From: Hirudo medicinalis | Taxonomy: Eukaryota > Annelida > Clitellata > Hirudinida > Hirudinidae | Reading direction: 5' to 3' | Assembly: GCA_011800805.1 (NCBI GenBank) | Contig: MPNW01000114.1 | Span: 46,213 to 110,212, forward strand | Length of the DNA stretch: 64,000 nt | In this document: positions 1-12,487 of the stretch, piece by piece | Numbering within the stretch: position 1 is the first letter of the stretch | Layout of the letters: every line of letters begins with the position of its first letter | Notes under the pieces: generated by a model | Database searches by the model: none | What the model saw: the letters and a program-made list of their open reading frames with translations, nothing else | What the model was told of the DNA's origin: nothing | Position numbers and translations under genes: made by a program

Positions 1-130
1 GGTTGTGCCGCCATGTATACCGACCTTGCGCTAGGGCATACTTACAACTTGACAAAACATGCCGAAGCGTCTGGACCTCTCCACAGAGCACACACCTGGA
101 ATCTTCTACCATTCCCCATTTTCGCAGATG
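1..130 (-). mobile_element. 3' end of a LINE-type reverse-transcriptase ORF, fragment
   Basis: Read on the minus strand, this stretch encodes a Cys-rich tail with the order CVLCGEV, LRHVLSSCK, ALAQGRYTWRHN. That C-x2-C then H-x4-C pattern followed by GRYTWRHN is what I know from the end of reverse-transcriptase ORFs of non-LTR retroelements in marine invertebrates. The fragment runs off the left edge of the window, so its full extent is unknown. It is a different element from the LINE piece that begins at about 165, because it continues past that element's own C-terminus in another frame. Confidence 0.5.
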
Positions 131-164
131 GTAGTTGATCATACAGGGATCTTATCACAAAAGA

Positions 165-1245
165 CAGCCGGAGCGGCGGCATGCTCCATATGTCGACATA
201 TGTATTTGTACATAAATACTGCTGTTTTAAAAAAATGGATTCGATAAATTGACATAATGTTCAATTTCTTAAATGAATCTCCAGTATGAGAATAATAAGG
301 TAATAAAAAAATGACACGAACAGTTTTTTTAAAGTTTAAATAGTGGGAGTAAATATGAAGGATAATTGGCTGACCAAACAGCACTACAACAATTAAGGTA
401 TGGATAGATAAGAGAGTAATATAAAATAAGGGCTCTTTTTTTTATCAATGAAACAAAGAATATTGAAAATGATACCAACGCTTTTGGAGACCTTGCTTAT
501 TAAATGTTCAATGTGAGGTTTGAATGATAGATGTTGGTCAATTATAACACCTAAGAATTTACAAGAGTTAACTCGTTTGGTTGAACAATCACGAATGCAA
601 ATGGAGAGAATGTCAAGATGAATTTTTTTTCTTGTTGAATGAAATAATATATAAGAGGTTTTGTTAATGTTAAGAGAAAGGAAATTTGCATCGAGTCAAA
701 GTAAAATATTGTTAATTCATTGTGGAAAAGAGTCCAACAATATCACGACCAGATCTAAATACATTAGTGACATCAGCTACAACTATCCAGTCCAAAATAA
801 ATAGGGAGTACCCATTTTTTACGATATCTCAACCAATATGTTACGAAAATTACTCAAATTTTAGTATGTTATGTAAATTGTGCTTCGAAAGTTTTACATT
901 GAATTTTTACATTAAAATATTATTTTCAAACTTATTAAAAAATCCCAAAAAATGTGTTTTTCGGCGTCCCAAAAAGATAGGAAGGAAACGTGAAAAGTCA
1001 ATAATAACAACTAGTAGTAAGAATTCAACCTTAATGGATGATAAATGCAGGTCATTAATATAAACCAAGAACTCTAATGAGCCCAAAATTGATCCTTGGG
1101 GAACACCAAGTGATGTTAAGGAGGAGTAGGAATCATGGTCTTTATATTGGAACGCATTGCATCCTGTTGGACAGGTAGCTTCTAAACCATTGAAGAGGAA
1201 TACCACGGACTCCATAATATTGCAATTTGCTAAGGAGTATTTCAT
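165..1245 (-). mobile_element. Degraded LINE (Jockey/CR1-like) RT fragment
   Basis: Minus-strand reading gives, in order, a box with GVPQGSILGSLEFLVYINDL (about 1,055-1,115), then a block with KFLGVIIDQHLSF and SVGIIF (about 440-560), then a tail with KKTVRVIFLLPYYSHTG and FKKLNIMSIYRI (about 200-340). These are conserved late RT and post-RT motifs of Jockey/CR1-type LINEs. The catalytic box between the PQGS motif and the KFLGV motif is not intact, and several frameshifts and stops break the reading frame. It is a dead, 5'-truncated copy. The clade assignment is inference. Confidence 0.7.
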
Positions 1246-1254
1246 CTAACAGTG

Positions 1255-2611
1255 TCAAATGCTTTGGCAAAGCTGATCTCGACCGTTGGCCACTGTCGGA
1301 ACCAACAGATGATTCAACATAAGCAGTTTGGTTCTGAAGACCCGACTCATCAAAAGTTGAGCTGGACTAAAGGTGCAGCCACTACTCGGAGCATTTCGGT
1401 ATTGCAATAAAGCTACGTATGGATCAGATCCCTCTTCGAAGGCTTTTAAGTACAACTTCTTAACTGTTTTGATGGTTCTCTCGGCCTGTCCGTTGCTTTG
1501 GGGATATATTGGACTAGTTGTTATCTTACAAAAGCCCATTGATCTGCAAAATCCATAACTGAGAAGCTTGAAAATGGCATATTGTCACCAATAACAAGTT
1601 CGGGAATTCCATGCCGTTCAAAAATCTCCTTCAGTTTTTGTGTAACAATTGACGCAGTTTGCCCGTGATCCTTGCTACTTCAGGAAATTGTGAATAATAA
1701 TCAACTACAAAAAGGTGGTCCTTCGAGTGTGAAAACACTTTCAGCATTTTCGAACCAACAGGAGCATTGTGCATAATAGAGTTGATGTTGAATTGGCTTG
1801 TCCGGTCAAGAACCTTAAGCAAAATTATGTCGTGATCTGACTCGTCCTTGCCTGCTATGATGAGGTCATCAAAAACGACATGAACATTATGAATATCTTG
1901 AAATGCTTCAGTGTTCCACTTCTGGAAGACTTCAGGTAATGACGATATCCCGCATGGAAGTCGAGTAAAAGAATATCTTCCAAAAGGTGAGTTAAAAGTG
2001 CAAAATTTGGAACTTTCCTTTTCAATTTGGATCTGATAAAATCTGACTTTCATATCGATTATGGTAAAAACTGTATTTCCATGGAGACGAGCCGTAACGT
2101 CGTCACAAGTAGGAATCTCGTAATGCTCTCTTTTTATGGCTTTATTTAAGTCTCTGGGATCTAAACATAATCGAAGAGAACCATCTTTCTTTTCAACAAT
2201 TAGCAAGCCATTCACCCAGTCTGTTGGATCATCGCGTTTAACAAATGCCCCTGCTTGGACCATTGTGTCAAGAATTTGCTTGAGCTTGGGCTGGAGGGAA
2301 AATGGGACTCATCTGGGAGGATATATCTTAGGAGTTACTGTTTCATCAACTTGGATCTTGTGGATCCTTTGATCGCATAAAAATCCTGAAAATATGTCAC
2401 GGAACTCCTTCAATATGTCCTGCGTTGTCTCGACGGCATCAATCCTAGAGATGAGCTCCAGCTCTAAGCACGTAGGAAGCCCCAGTAAAAGAGTTGATGA
2501 ATGATCCACAACGTAAATGTTTGTCGAGATTGTCTTTTTCCCGTGGTGTAGTGACAGATGAACTTCACCGATTGGCTTGGTCATGCTGTTGCTGAAAGAT
2601 GTTAATACCAC
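1255..2611 (-). mobile_element. Gypsy/Ty3 pol remnant with RT-integrase deletion fusion
   Basis: Three minus-strand blocks follow pol order. Positions 2,611-2,309 carry an aspartic-protease-to-RT linker (VDHSSTLLLGLPTCLEL). Positions 2,263-1,631 carry the first half of reverse transcriptase (GLLIVEKKDGSLRLCLDPRDLNKAI, cut here to its core; LPCGISSLPEVFQ; FDDLIIAG in place of the usual Y/A-x-DD box). Positions 1,539-1,255 carry the end of the integrase core (SPIYPQSNGQAERTIKTVKK). Within the 2,263-1,631 frame, RT sequence switches directly to integrase sequence (VVDYYSQFPEVARI) near 1,770-1,680, so the thumb, RNase H and start of integrase are deleted in frame. The type resembles mag/K02A2.6-like Gypsy elements. 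The copy is not functional. Confidence 0.85.
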
Positions 2612-2639
2612 TCGTGCTGGTTGGAGCTTCGTTCCATGG

Positions 2640-2800
2640 ATTAATAATAATAATAATAGTTAATTTATAATGCGCCATTTGCATAGCGTCAGAGGCGCCT
2701 TAACTGAACGTACTGAGAATGATGTTGATCAAACTCAGCGCCTGTGTCAAGCCTGAATTGCATTGTGATCCCATTCGCAACAAATGTCTCCCACCAGATC
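2640..2800 (-). mobile_element. SINE copy (family A), minus strand, inside the Gypsy remnant
   Basis: The stretch ttataatgcgccatttgcat followed by agcgtcagaggcgcc is the reverse complement of the SINE family A tail seen at 17,847-18,012, with an (ATT/TAA) tail at 2,641-2,660 on the expected side. A weakly similar tRNA-like head lies at about 2,770-2,800. It sits between the Gypsy protease/RT block and the gag-like block, so it inserted into that element after it arrived. The head assignment is uncertain; the tail match is clear. Confidence 0.5.
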
Positions 2801-3052
2801 TGTTCTAGTGCAAGTTGAAATAGTGAATATTTCAGGCTTGATCTCAGGTCTGTTCACTTCAGAAACTTGCGACTATCTGATCCTATTAAAGAATGGCACT
2901 CTTGCTTTTGATTTGAAACACTTTGAAAAGTGATTAAATTTTTGGCCTGTTGTGCATCTTTTTCCAAAGGCTGGAAACTGCTTTGGTTGGTGGCTTGCAA
3001 TTTCCGCAGATGTTGTCTTGTTCCACCCTTTTCTTCTCGATTGCTGAAACTG

Positions 3053-3475
3053 TTAGCCTCTTTGACTCATAAATGAATGAATAATTTCGATATGAGTCTT
3101 GGTGATCTCTACTGCCCTGTAGATGTCAAGAGCCTTGTTCAGCGTTAGGTCTTGATCACAAAGTAATCTATCTAACAGCGATCTGTCTTTGCATCCGAAG
3201 ACGTTCCTGTCTCTGATCAATGGATCCGCTTGATAACCGAACTCGCACGATGTGGCTTGTGTACGCAAACAGGTGGCAAAACCGTCTATCGTCTCGTCTT
3301 GATGCTCATTAAGAATCCAAAACTGGTACCTTCCAGCAATCAAGTACTTTCGAGATTTGCAGTAGGATTCGAACTTTCTCATGACTGTCAGAAATTTTGT
3401 AAACGTATATGTAACTGCTTTCGCTCCAGCAAGGACATCCAATATAGGATAAGTCGGGACTTTTTGACCTGGTGA
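3053..3475 (-). mobile_element. Gag-like fragment of the same Gypsy element
   Basis: The minus-strand reading has a segment with YQFWILNEHQDETIDGFATC, then LRTQATSCEFG and LIRDRNVFGCKDRSLLDRLL, then LCDQDLTLNKALDIYRAVE. This is the familiar middle of Gypsy gag proteins (F..R.Q..GE.ID.F.T.L..LA..C.FG, then IRDR.V.G..D..L...LL). It lies upstream of the protease/RT block on the same strand, as expected for gag. No zinc knuckle is visible at its C-terminus because a SINE and unrelated sequence lie between. Confidence 0.7.
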
Positions 3476-3925
3476 TGGAAAAGAAAGTCTTATTTCTGTG
3501 ACTAAGGTTTGGTTTTAGCGATGAGGATGGATTTCGAAAATGAACGTTTTTTTTAATTTCTTCCGCAGATGACACCGAAAGACAAATGTCAGAAATGACC
3601 TTCAACTTATTGTAAGGTCATATTTCATCTCAAAGATTGATGAATCCATTGGATATAAAAGATTTTACGAATCTGTGATGTTGCTAAGCAACCTAGGATC
3701 TCCATCAAGGACATCCATCATAAGGAAACTCAAGACTTTTTGCCCTGTTGATGGAAAAGAAAGTCTTATTTTTGTGACTAAGGTTTGGTTTTAGCGATGA
3801 GGGTGGATTTCGAAAATGAATGTTTTCTTAATTTCTCCTGCAGATGACGCCGAAAGACAGAAATGTCAGAAATGACCTTCAACTTATTGCATATTTCATC
3901 TCAAAGATTGATATGTGGTGCACGA
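3430..3925. repeat. Imperfect direct duplication, unit about 200 bp
   Basis: Bases 3,430-3,612 recur at 3,704-3,890 with few changes. Both copies contain gatggaaaagaaagtcttat, tttggttttagcgatgag and agaaatgaccttcaacttat. The piece between them also shares catatttcatctcaaagatt with the end of the second copy. It lies just upstream of the minus-strand gag block, where a 5' LTR or untranslated leader would be, so it may be a rearranged LTR/leader. That role is inference. Confidence 0.6.
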
Positions 3926-3943
3926 CAGCAGTGTTGGTTGTGC

Positions 3944-6860
3944 TATCAATCTCCCGCCATTAAAATAAGTAATACCTGTTAACTATTAATAAATCTTGGC
4001 TAATTATTTTCTTATGTTAATTTTCTATATTTTTCCTGGTTTTCATAATTGCACATCCACGAATATTTCCATGGACGTCTCATGAAACAAACATAATAAA
4101 GGTGCTTGTGTATAATAATACACCATTGTCTAATAAATCGATTGTTATGCAACTTTTCACCAGTGTTTCATAAATTGAATCTAGAAAACAGGTTTGTTGA
4201 GTGATTTCAGGGCGACATGTTTAACATGATGCACAGTTTTATTAGGAATCATGAAATACTTTTAAATCGCAAAGCAATAACTGAATAATTAAAAATATAA
4301 TTATAACTACAATAATAAGCAATAGTAACATTAAGTTGGAAATGATAGCAGCAATAATCGGAAACAATTTTGTTTCCTCGCATCAAAGGCGCAGTATGCG
4401 TGACATGTCGAAGATGAATAAATCACAATTAATTAAAAGGTTTTGTGAAAAATAAATAAATATATCATTATTTTATTGAATCAATTTATGATTGCCTCAT
4501 AACTTATATTATAATTTCATTAAAATTCATTAATCATTTTGTAATAACAAATAGTTTTTTTTATTAAATTAAGTTTAAAGAACGTCAAGCACTTAATGCG
4601 AAGGAATAAATACAAAGGAAATAAAAATATGGTTGCATCGAAATAGTTTCTTTTCCTCATTTTCTAGGAAGTTGCAGGAAATTAATATTTGAAAATCACA
4701 GCGCAATTCCCAGATATATTCTTGAAATAATTGTAAATTATTATAAATTTTGTTATATTAAGTTATCTTAAATAATTATAAATTTAATAATTAATATTAT
4801 TCAAACTAATTGTGAGCATCTCATGATTGTGAAGACGATGATAGTGATTATGATGATGATGATGACAATTTTGATAATAACAATAACTATGTGGATAATG
4901 ATTATGGAGGTGAAGACAGCTTGCCACCAACGCCAGATGAAATTTGGATGTCGTGTGGATCATCTTCCGTCAAGTGGGAATAATAATTCCCGGGTTGAAA
5001 GTCGTTTCAGTTCAGTGGCTCGATGTGATGAGGTTTGCATCCTTGATACGCATTATATGTGCCAGGAAAGAACTAAAATGGCCTTAACGACGACTCAAAA
5101 CATTCCAAGCCATCAAAAATTTGAGGAGGTTTTAAAGATCAAATTTTTCACAGAATTTCCTTGGATTTCCTTGAAACAAAATTTAAAATAAAAACCGAAA
5201 ATAAATGAATGGCATTTTATTCGTGGAACAAACTTTTGTAAAAGGAATCTTCGATGATAAAAACAGAAAAAAGAATCACTTATAAATAAACATTGAAAAG
5301 TTTGAATATTTTAAGAAATAAATTTTATGAAATTTTATAAATCCTTGCTTCCCTGTTTTCATAACCCAGTAATAGGCGTTTCATTTCAAAATGAACACTT
5401 GATTTGAACTGCTGGGATTAAAGTGAAAGCATAAAATATTATCAAAACACATCTATTTTGCGTTCTGCCTTTTTATTATTATATATTTACAATATTTTTA
5501 TATATAATAATAATAATAATAATATGATATATAATAATAATAAATAATATTATATTTAATGATGCATTTTATGTATCTTTTATTATAATATCTTTTAAAT
5601 TCTTATACCTTTATAATATTATACATTTTTATTATTATATATTTATATTATTATATTATTACATCTTTATATTAAAATATCTTTTTATTGAATTAATTTA
5701 TTGCAATTTCATACAAATTCTTTTAAGAATTATTTCCTTCTAAACATGTCCTATCATTTATTATTTATTATAAATTGAAAATTACAAAATAAATCTGAAA
5801 ATAAGAAAACAAAGGAGATGAATTTTAAAATGTTTCTGTTAGTGAAGATTTTTTAAAGATTTTTCAGAACATCACGAAGGTTTGAGCCGTTTGTAATTTC
5901 ACGAGTAAAATAAAGTTATTGAAATTAATCCTCATCTAAAAAAAGTATTTAGTTTTTCTCAATTTTTCTTTCATTGGAAGTGCCTGCAATCATTGACATT
6001 TTTGGAATAAATTTTCGATGTCAATTTGTAATGCAATTGATTTTAGGGAAGTTGTAGGTTAAAGAGGAACTTGAAACTGATGAGAAAAATTCGTAAATTC
6101 AAAATTCTTATTATTTTTGTAGTTTGTGCTTGAAGAATGGATAACTTCAGCTTCATTGAAATTGAAGAAACAAAATATAAATTGATTGAAGTGATTAATT
6201 TTAATTTTATTGAAATGGTTAATTTTTATATGTTGAAGTGGTTAGGAACTTGGAAATGTTTATCATCCAATCATCGTCACTTAGGAGGATGGCATAAATA
6301 AATTGAATTATTCATGGCATGGACGCAAGCAATTACTCACCGCAGAAAATAACTCTTGAGGATCCTTTTATTTTTATTTTTTGTCCAAATACTGAAAAAT
6401 TCCGACTGAGAGAGAATGAGGTCATTGAGAATAAAAGGTGCAAGGGGGTGGAAAGAAAATGTTCGTCTTATAAATAATAAGGGTGCTGAAATGAAACGGA
6501 CGATTTCACGGACAATCCTCGGTTTGTTGGAGCAACAAAGACAAGACATTTTGGAAATGAGGGTTAATCCTCGCTTGTATTTAAGCGTACAAATACGTAT
6601 CATGCTTCATTAAATATTGAGACTCACTTAGTTTCTGGGTGAAATATTTCATTTGTTTTAGATTTTCTTAAATTTCGGAAGAACTCAGGAAATCTCACTC
6701 GAGAACTCAATTATTCACGAAACAAAATTATTCACGAATTTCCACATTAAAGAAATTTTATTCGACAGATCCCCTGCAAGGAATCGTCTTCATCAACTTT
6801 CATCGAGTTGCATCGTGTTCTGAAGGTGTGAACATCTCAATGTTTTGCTGAACAAATTGT
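3944..6860. other. AT-rich intergenic sequence
   Basis: About 2.9 kb of AT-rich DNA with short homopolymer runs and imperfect ATT/TAA runs (5,480-5,560, 5,620-5,670). An open frame at 4,823-5,191 starts in a TGATGA run and has no recognisable domain. I see no exon chain, RNA gene or transposon terminus I can support. Confidence 0.5.
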
Positions 6861-6867
6861 ACAGATA

Positions 6868-6965
6868 CAATATAGCATATATCTGTACAACATACATCTG
6901 CATACATACATCTGTATGACATACATCTGCATTCATACATCTGTACGACATACATCTGCATAATA
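6868..6965. repeat. Minisatellite based on catacatctg
   Basis: The decamer catacatctg and close variants recur about six times in alternating 16-20 bp spacings between 6,868 and 6,965, with spacers such as catacata and tatga. The short open frames here (Cys/Met/Tyr-rich) are products of the repeat and not genes. Confidence 0.7.
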
Positions 6966-6967
6966 TC

Positions 6968-7380
6968 TTACATATAAAAATGACTGCTTCTGTGAGTGTA
7001 TGTTCGCTCATCAAGTTGATTGGATGAAACAATCTCCGCATAAAATCCATAAAATGAATAAAAACAAAAATAATTTAATTTGAATAATTTTGATTAATAC
7101 AATTTCGCGCATATCCAGGATCTTTGGAAATGAAGCTCCAAATATATCTATACAAATAAAAATGAATGTTTGTATACATATTTGTGTGTTTTCCATACAA
7201 CAAGCTCTTGAAAGATTCTCAATTTAAAAAACAATCAAATTAAAATTTAATCAAATTAAATGAAATTATTTTATAAACATTTATATTTCAAATCTATAAA
7301 AATAAAAACGAGTGTTTGTGTGATTATAAGTTTGTTAACCAGACTGAGCCACAGCAACGCATGACCGGCTGCACCAATAG
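6968..7380 (+). repeat. Three degenerate copies of a terminal-like motif (Helentron-like?)
   Basis: The motif (tc)tataNAaataaaaatgaNtgttTgtgTN appears at about 6,968 (acatataaaaatgactgctt), 7,146 (tctatacaaataaaaatgaa) and 7,295 (tctataaaaataaaaacgag). After the third copy comes an accggctgcaccaatag segment. This combination (tctataNaaataaaaatgaatgtttgt, then a ccggctg-caccgat block) is what I remember from Helentron/Helitron-related 5' ends in invertebrates. The family name is tentative; the three-fold recurrence is directly visible. Confidence 0.4.
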
Positions 7381-8625
7381 TTTGTAAAATTTACTTAATG
7401 GCCTAACAAATCGTCGTACAAATTAAACGAAGATATTATCAGTTTAATTTAAATTATTTTATTTTATTTATTAATTTAACTTAAGCCTTAAATCTGGATG
7501 CAAATGACATCATAATTGAATGCATCTGATCACCGTGTTTAAATTGAATGCATCTAATCACCGTATTTAAATATAAATTTTAAAAAATCAGGATCAGCTT
7601 CTTCCAAAAGTAAGCAGTGAATTCATGGAAAATATGGTGAAGGAACGATGTGTTTAACGAATTTAAGGAATATAAATTTTTAACCACTTTGATCCAATGC
7701 TGATAATCAAAAACTTAAAATTGGTGTTCACAAAAACATGTTTTAATTTACATCTTTTTTTACCAGCAGAAGGATGGAATGAAAATTATTCCTGGAAGTG
7801 AGAGGCTTCTGAAGAAAAACTTCCTTCCACGTGCCAGTACAAAGCAACCAAATGACAGGATTTCCATTTGCATAGGTGCAAACCTTCGTAATATTGACAT
7901 GAAGTTGGTAATGACGATGACGATGACGACGACGATGATGATGATGATGATGATGATGATGATCTCGAACTTGCTCCAGACATTTTTTAAATTTCATGTT
8001 CTGATGTTTCATCGTTCAACGAAGAATTTACTGAGCATTCACATTTTAACGTTGAAAACAACGTTTCATTGGAGGCCACAAAATAAATAAATTTAAAGAA
8101 TTTAAATTGCTTAAATTTAAATTTAAAATTGCCTTAAATTAAGGTGTCCAGATCCACCATTCAATGTTTCGATTTGCTTGGAACGTCTGAAACGTGAAAG
8201 ATTGGTGAAGATAAGGAGTTTTCATTCATAATTACAACAATTACCAAAAATTACAATAAATTATCTCAATTCAATCATTTTTCTTTATTGTTTCGTGAAT
8301 AATTTTTGATTAATGATCCTTCACTTGAAAGAAATCCATGTTATGAAATCCATTTTATGAAATTCTTTTTAATAAAACTTTTGAAGCATAAAATTTATTT
8401 CAGGATTTTTGCAAAAGAAAGTGCAGGCCAATTTATTTATGTGTAATTACACAATAACATGGTTTAACGAGGATGTGACGTGAAGGGGGACTTTTAAGAT
8501 AGGTGACGTTTTTGTCGGTTGAGATTCAAATTAAATTTCCTTCCCATGACAAAAATTATTCTATAAATCAAAATTACTTTTATTTTTTTTAAGAAATTAA
8601 AAACAAAATATTTATAATAATAATG

Positions 8626-8657
<32 letters not shown>

Positions 8658-10620
8658 CAATATTTCTAGCGCTAATATGCATTTTAATTCGAATGAACTT
8701 CCAGGATAATAAAAAGAAAAGAAATGAATTCTGAGATGAAAATCTACGGAGAATTTGAAATGATTTTGAAACATGAAAGATTCTCAGACTTCAAATGAAA
8801 TCATTTTCCATGAATTTTCCGAACATTTTCCAATAAAATTCTTAATAATTATAATATTATTATCCAATAAATTATAAATTCAATTTAGTTTTTAATAGAA
8901 TTTTTATTTAATTCAATGGTTAAGAACCTGTATTTATTCATTCATTCATTCTTTTTAAACATTCATTAATTCATGCAAATTCGCATTTATTTTTTACAAT
9001 TTCTTACAAAGGAACAATTTCTTCATAAAGTGCAGAAGTCGATCCACAAGAATTAACACAGGAATTAACACAGGAATTTACACATGAAATCATCGATTCA
9101 TTTACGTCCATGTTCCTGATGCTCAGGAAGTCACAACTCTCGATACAAATTGTTTGGTTTATCAGAATGTAGTGAGCACAAACATGCGATGGAAGAATAA
9201 TGAATGATAGTTCAATTGAGGTCACGTAGTGCCTATGCTTTCAATTGAGACTGTTGTGTTGTTGTGTCAACACAAATACACAAATCAGAAATTAATTCAG
9301 AGCTGATGGATTCCTCGCAAAAAACTTGAAAGGACACCTGATGATTAATATAATCTAGTTTAAAATTAATTAAATATTATAATGTTATTATTATTAATTA
9401 ATCACTATAATATTACTATTATTAATTAATTATTATAATGTTATTATTATTAGTTAATTATTGTAATATTATTATTATTATTATTTAATTATTATAACGT
9501 TATTTTTATTGATTAATTATAACTAATTGTAATTAATTAATTAATTAATTATAACCGGGGAAAAAACTTCATTCTTAGAAATTCCAAGGAAATCAAAGCC
9601 ATGAAACTCAAAAACTACAATAAAATTGAAACATGCGAAAGAAACGAAAACTTCTTAAAAGAATTGTAAATTTTATAAAAACTCTTCAAACATTTCCTAT
9701 GAATCGGTGACAAATTGTTGATGGTGCAAAGCTGAAAGTCCCTTAAGAACAACTTAAATTTAAGTTACGCAATGTGCCACTTTTTTCCAGGTATCATCTC
9801 TCCAGTTTAACAACTTGCAACATTTGCAATTCTTTCTTCAAAAAGTGAAAACTTCACACCTTTAAATCTTTTCATCTTAAAAATCCTTGTCTGCTCATGC
9901 GGCCGGAAGCACGCAACTGACAATCAATAAAACAATCGCGCTGAATTCACCTTTCCATTTTCAATACGGAATTTTCTGAAGTCTAAAAGTTCGCCGGTTG
10001 GACACGAATCTTAAACACAACTTGGAATGACTGAAATAAATGAATTACGAAATTTAGTAAATCGAAACGAGTAATTCATTTCACTCATCCACAATTGACT
10101 AATGCTCCTTGACCTGGATTCCTCGTTAAATGGGGCAATGAATTACTTCTTGCAGTGTTAGTCGTGAAGGAACCCTGATTGAAATGTAAAGCCACTTTCG
10201 ATCTCCGAAGCACCGAGGATCGTTCAATAATTTAGCTTCCTTGAGTTGTCTCAAAGTTTTCAATCGTCTCAACTTTCAGAAGTGATAATTAAATTATGTT
10301 TTCAACAGGTCTGGCCATTTTTAAAGTAAGATTCAAAGCATGCAACAGAAACATATTTACATTGAATAATTCAATAGTTTGCAGACTTTCTCCGAAAAAC
10401 GTAAACTTTCAATTAGGTGATAAGTTAATGTTGTTAATAATATTGATTGTAATTTATAATCATAACATCTGTAACATCACACATTATTTAATGAAATTTA
10501 GTGAAAATTGAACGAAGCAACACAGTAATTCAAAGCTTCATTCAAGGTTTAGGATCGCGCATCCAGCATAATCTCGTGCTGATCATAATCCTATCAGCGA
10601 TGACTTACTAAGCACGCATC
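7381..10620. other. AT-rich intergenic sequence with microsatellites
   Basis: A (GAT)n run at 7,911-7,962 and a (TAA)n run at 8,613-8,656 give rise to His-, Ser- or Tyr-rich open frames that are not genes. A short direct repeat aggaattaacac occurs at 9,050-9,085. Runs of ATTAATTA and TTATTATTA fill 9,350-9,560. I find no exon chain or RNA gene here. Confidence 0.5.
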
Positions 10621-10624
10621 CTTT

Positions 10625-11620
10625 GTTTGTGGACATTCTCCTTTGTCCTGACTGGTTATTTAAGAAGTTACGTCAAAGCATTCTTCCCTTGGGGAGACCT
10701 TCGATTTAGTCATTTTGAGCGATTCCCTTAGCGTCCTAGAGGCACTAAAGGATTGCAATCACATTGACCGAGATATTAAGAAAACTCTTAATATAATTTC
10801 AGATATATTTCCAGAATTCGTCTGGGTCCCCGTCCATGTTGGAATCCCTGGCAATGGGAAGGCTGGATACCAGCGTCTATCAAGGATGTCAAAAGGTCCA
10901 TGGTCCGCAACATCATCCAACAACGGCAAACCAGATGGGTCGCTGACCCATGAAGCCAATACTACAAGACCATGTGGTTGTAGAGAAACTCGTGTCGACA
11001 AAGAGCAAGTTCCAATGTGCCTCAAGGAGGAAGGAGATTTTAATCTCAAAACTCCGTATTGGAAAATGTGCTCTGAATCAACACCTGTTTCTCTTATAGC
11101 GTCATCCAGACGGAAAATGCCAGGTATGCTCTCAGGAGGATGAAAATATCCGCCATTTCCTCATGGAATGTCCGGCCCAGTCATTCCTGAGGGAAGAAAT
11201 AAGACTCACAACAAATCTATCTGAGATGAGTTCCATGCTTAACAATCCAGCAAATATGGACCTCATTCTCAGATGGATTTGCAAAAAGCGGCATAATTTG
11301 ATCAATTAGATACCTTTCCCTAATATTATTATTACCATTATTATTTTTGTAATTTAACCATTACACCTATCATTACTCAAATACTTCTTATTTCATTACA
11401 ACATCTAACACTAACTAACAAGTTCAAATCATCTTAGTCATGCAACGGACTTTAATCAAATAAATAAATAAATAAATAAATAAGGCATTCTTCCCTTCTC
11501 GTCTCTACTCTTCCGGCTACGTCGCTACGCTCCAGTAATCATGTTGTCAGTCGAAGCATTGTTGCCGAATTGTTGTAAATAAACTTTGTGGCGAACTCGT
11601 CTTCGTCGTCGTTGTTGCAG
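10625..11620 (+). mobile_element. 5' LTR of a small LTR retrotransposon, split by a LINE insertion
   Basis: Outside the nested LINE (10,691-11,484), this sequence matches 12,488-12,697 almost end to end: ctcctttgtcctgactggyt, then atttaagaag, gcattcttcccttct, ggctacgtcgctacgct, atgttgtcagtcg, gcattgttgcc, ttgtaaataaacttt, gtcgtc and ttgcag. The upstream edge is uncertain (about 10,625-10,638). It ends near 11,620 at ttgcag, and attggtgaccctgtcgg follows at 11,630, which resembles a primer-binding site. The tgtaaataaacttt block holds an AATAAA-type signal late in the LTR. Confidence 0.75.
10691..11484 (+). mobile_element. 5'-truncated LINE (Jockey/I-like) with RNase H and a 13-bp TSD
   Basis: The insert is flanked by the 13-base direct repeat gcattcttccctt (10,678-10,690 and 11,485-11,497) and ends in an (AAAT)n-type tail. 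Its 5' part reads as the end of an RNase H domain (SDSLSVLEAL, then FVWVPVHVGIPGN, the HvGi-GNe signature). A shifted frame then gives a Cys-His tail (QVCSQEDENIRHFLMECPAQ) near 11,110-11,180 and ends at about 11,310. The frameshifts make it a pseudogene. It inserted into an existing LTR. Confidence 0.85.
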
Positions 11621-12487
11621 TCGCTAAAAATTGGTGACCCTGTCGGAAAACAGATCTCTCGATGAACCTCATCAACCAAGTGTTCTTCGTCATTTGCAGC
11701 AAATTGGTAACTCCGAAGAACAAACAACTACAACCAGGTTTCATCAGCAAATCGGTGATCCAGAAGAACACGCATCTTCAGTTTTCAAGAACAACTCAAC
11801 TCCAATACAGAACAGGCAACAATCAGGTTTCGTCATCAAGTGATGAATCCTCTCGGCGACAGAAAGCTGCACAAGTAGGAAACTGAAGGACACGGCAACA
11901 ACTTCCTCAGCGGACAACACGACATCAACTTCAGCACATCAACTGAGTACTTCAACCTCAACTCAAACTTCAGTCATAGCAACTTATTACTTCAAAGGCC
12001 ATGCAAACAATGTCGTATCATTTCCAGCATCACATTGATCAGGGACGTCAATCAACACCAGCATCGAGAGAATTCGTCAAACAACGATTTGGCAATCAAC
12101 GTTCAGCAGCTTCTGCACCCAGATCAACATCTCACATCACATCTGCGAAGAAGCTTGTCTCAACAGCGGAACGAAGCAACAAACATCAACAGAGTCAATG
12201 GTATGTCGTCTTCACGTGAGCAACTCGACACAGTTCCAACACTTAACACCAGCTGCAACTGTCTCACCAACAACGTCCACTGCAACGACACTGCAGGCAC
12301 GACACCATCAGCTCTTCATCAAGGACATTTCCAGTAGTATCAGCCAGAATGTCCAGACAACTCGTTCCAGAGCAACTTGCACACAGGATCAAGAGCAACT
12401 TGATCAACACGGACAAGGACGTCAGTACAAGTAGAGCATGCTTTATCAGCAAGCGTGTTAATCGCCACGACACAACATCGAATTTCT
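11621..12487 (+). mobile_element. Internal region of the small LTR element (no pol genes)
   Basis: About 870 bases lie between the two LTR copies. A tRNA-primer-like site (ttggtgaccctg) is at 11,631-11,642. The rest is CA-rich and reads as Gln/Thr/Ser/Asn-rich short open frames on several frames (for example 11,631-11,843 and 12,035-12,337). I see no protease, RT, RNase H or integrase motif. The size and the lack of enzymes fit a terminal-repeat retrotransposon in miniature (TRIM) or a deletion derivative of a larger element. No clear polypurine tract is visible before the 3' LTR. Confidence 0.6.
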
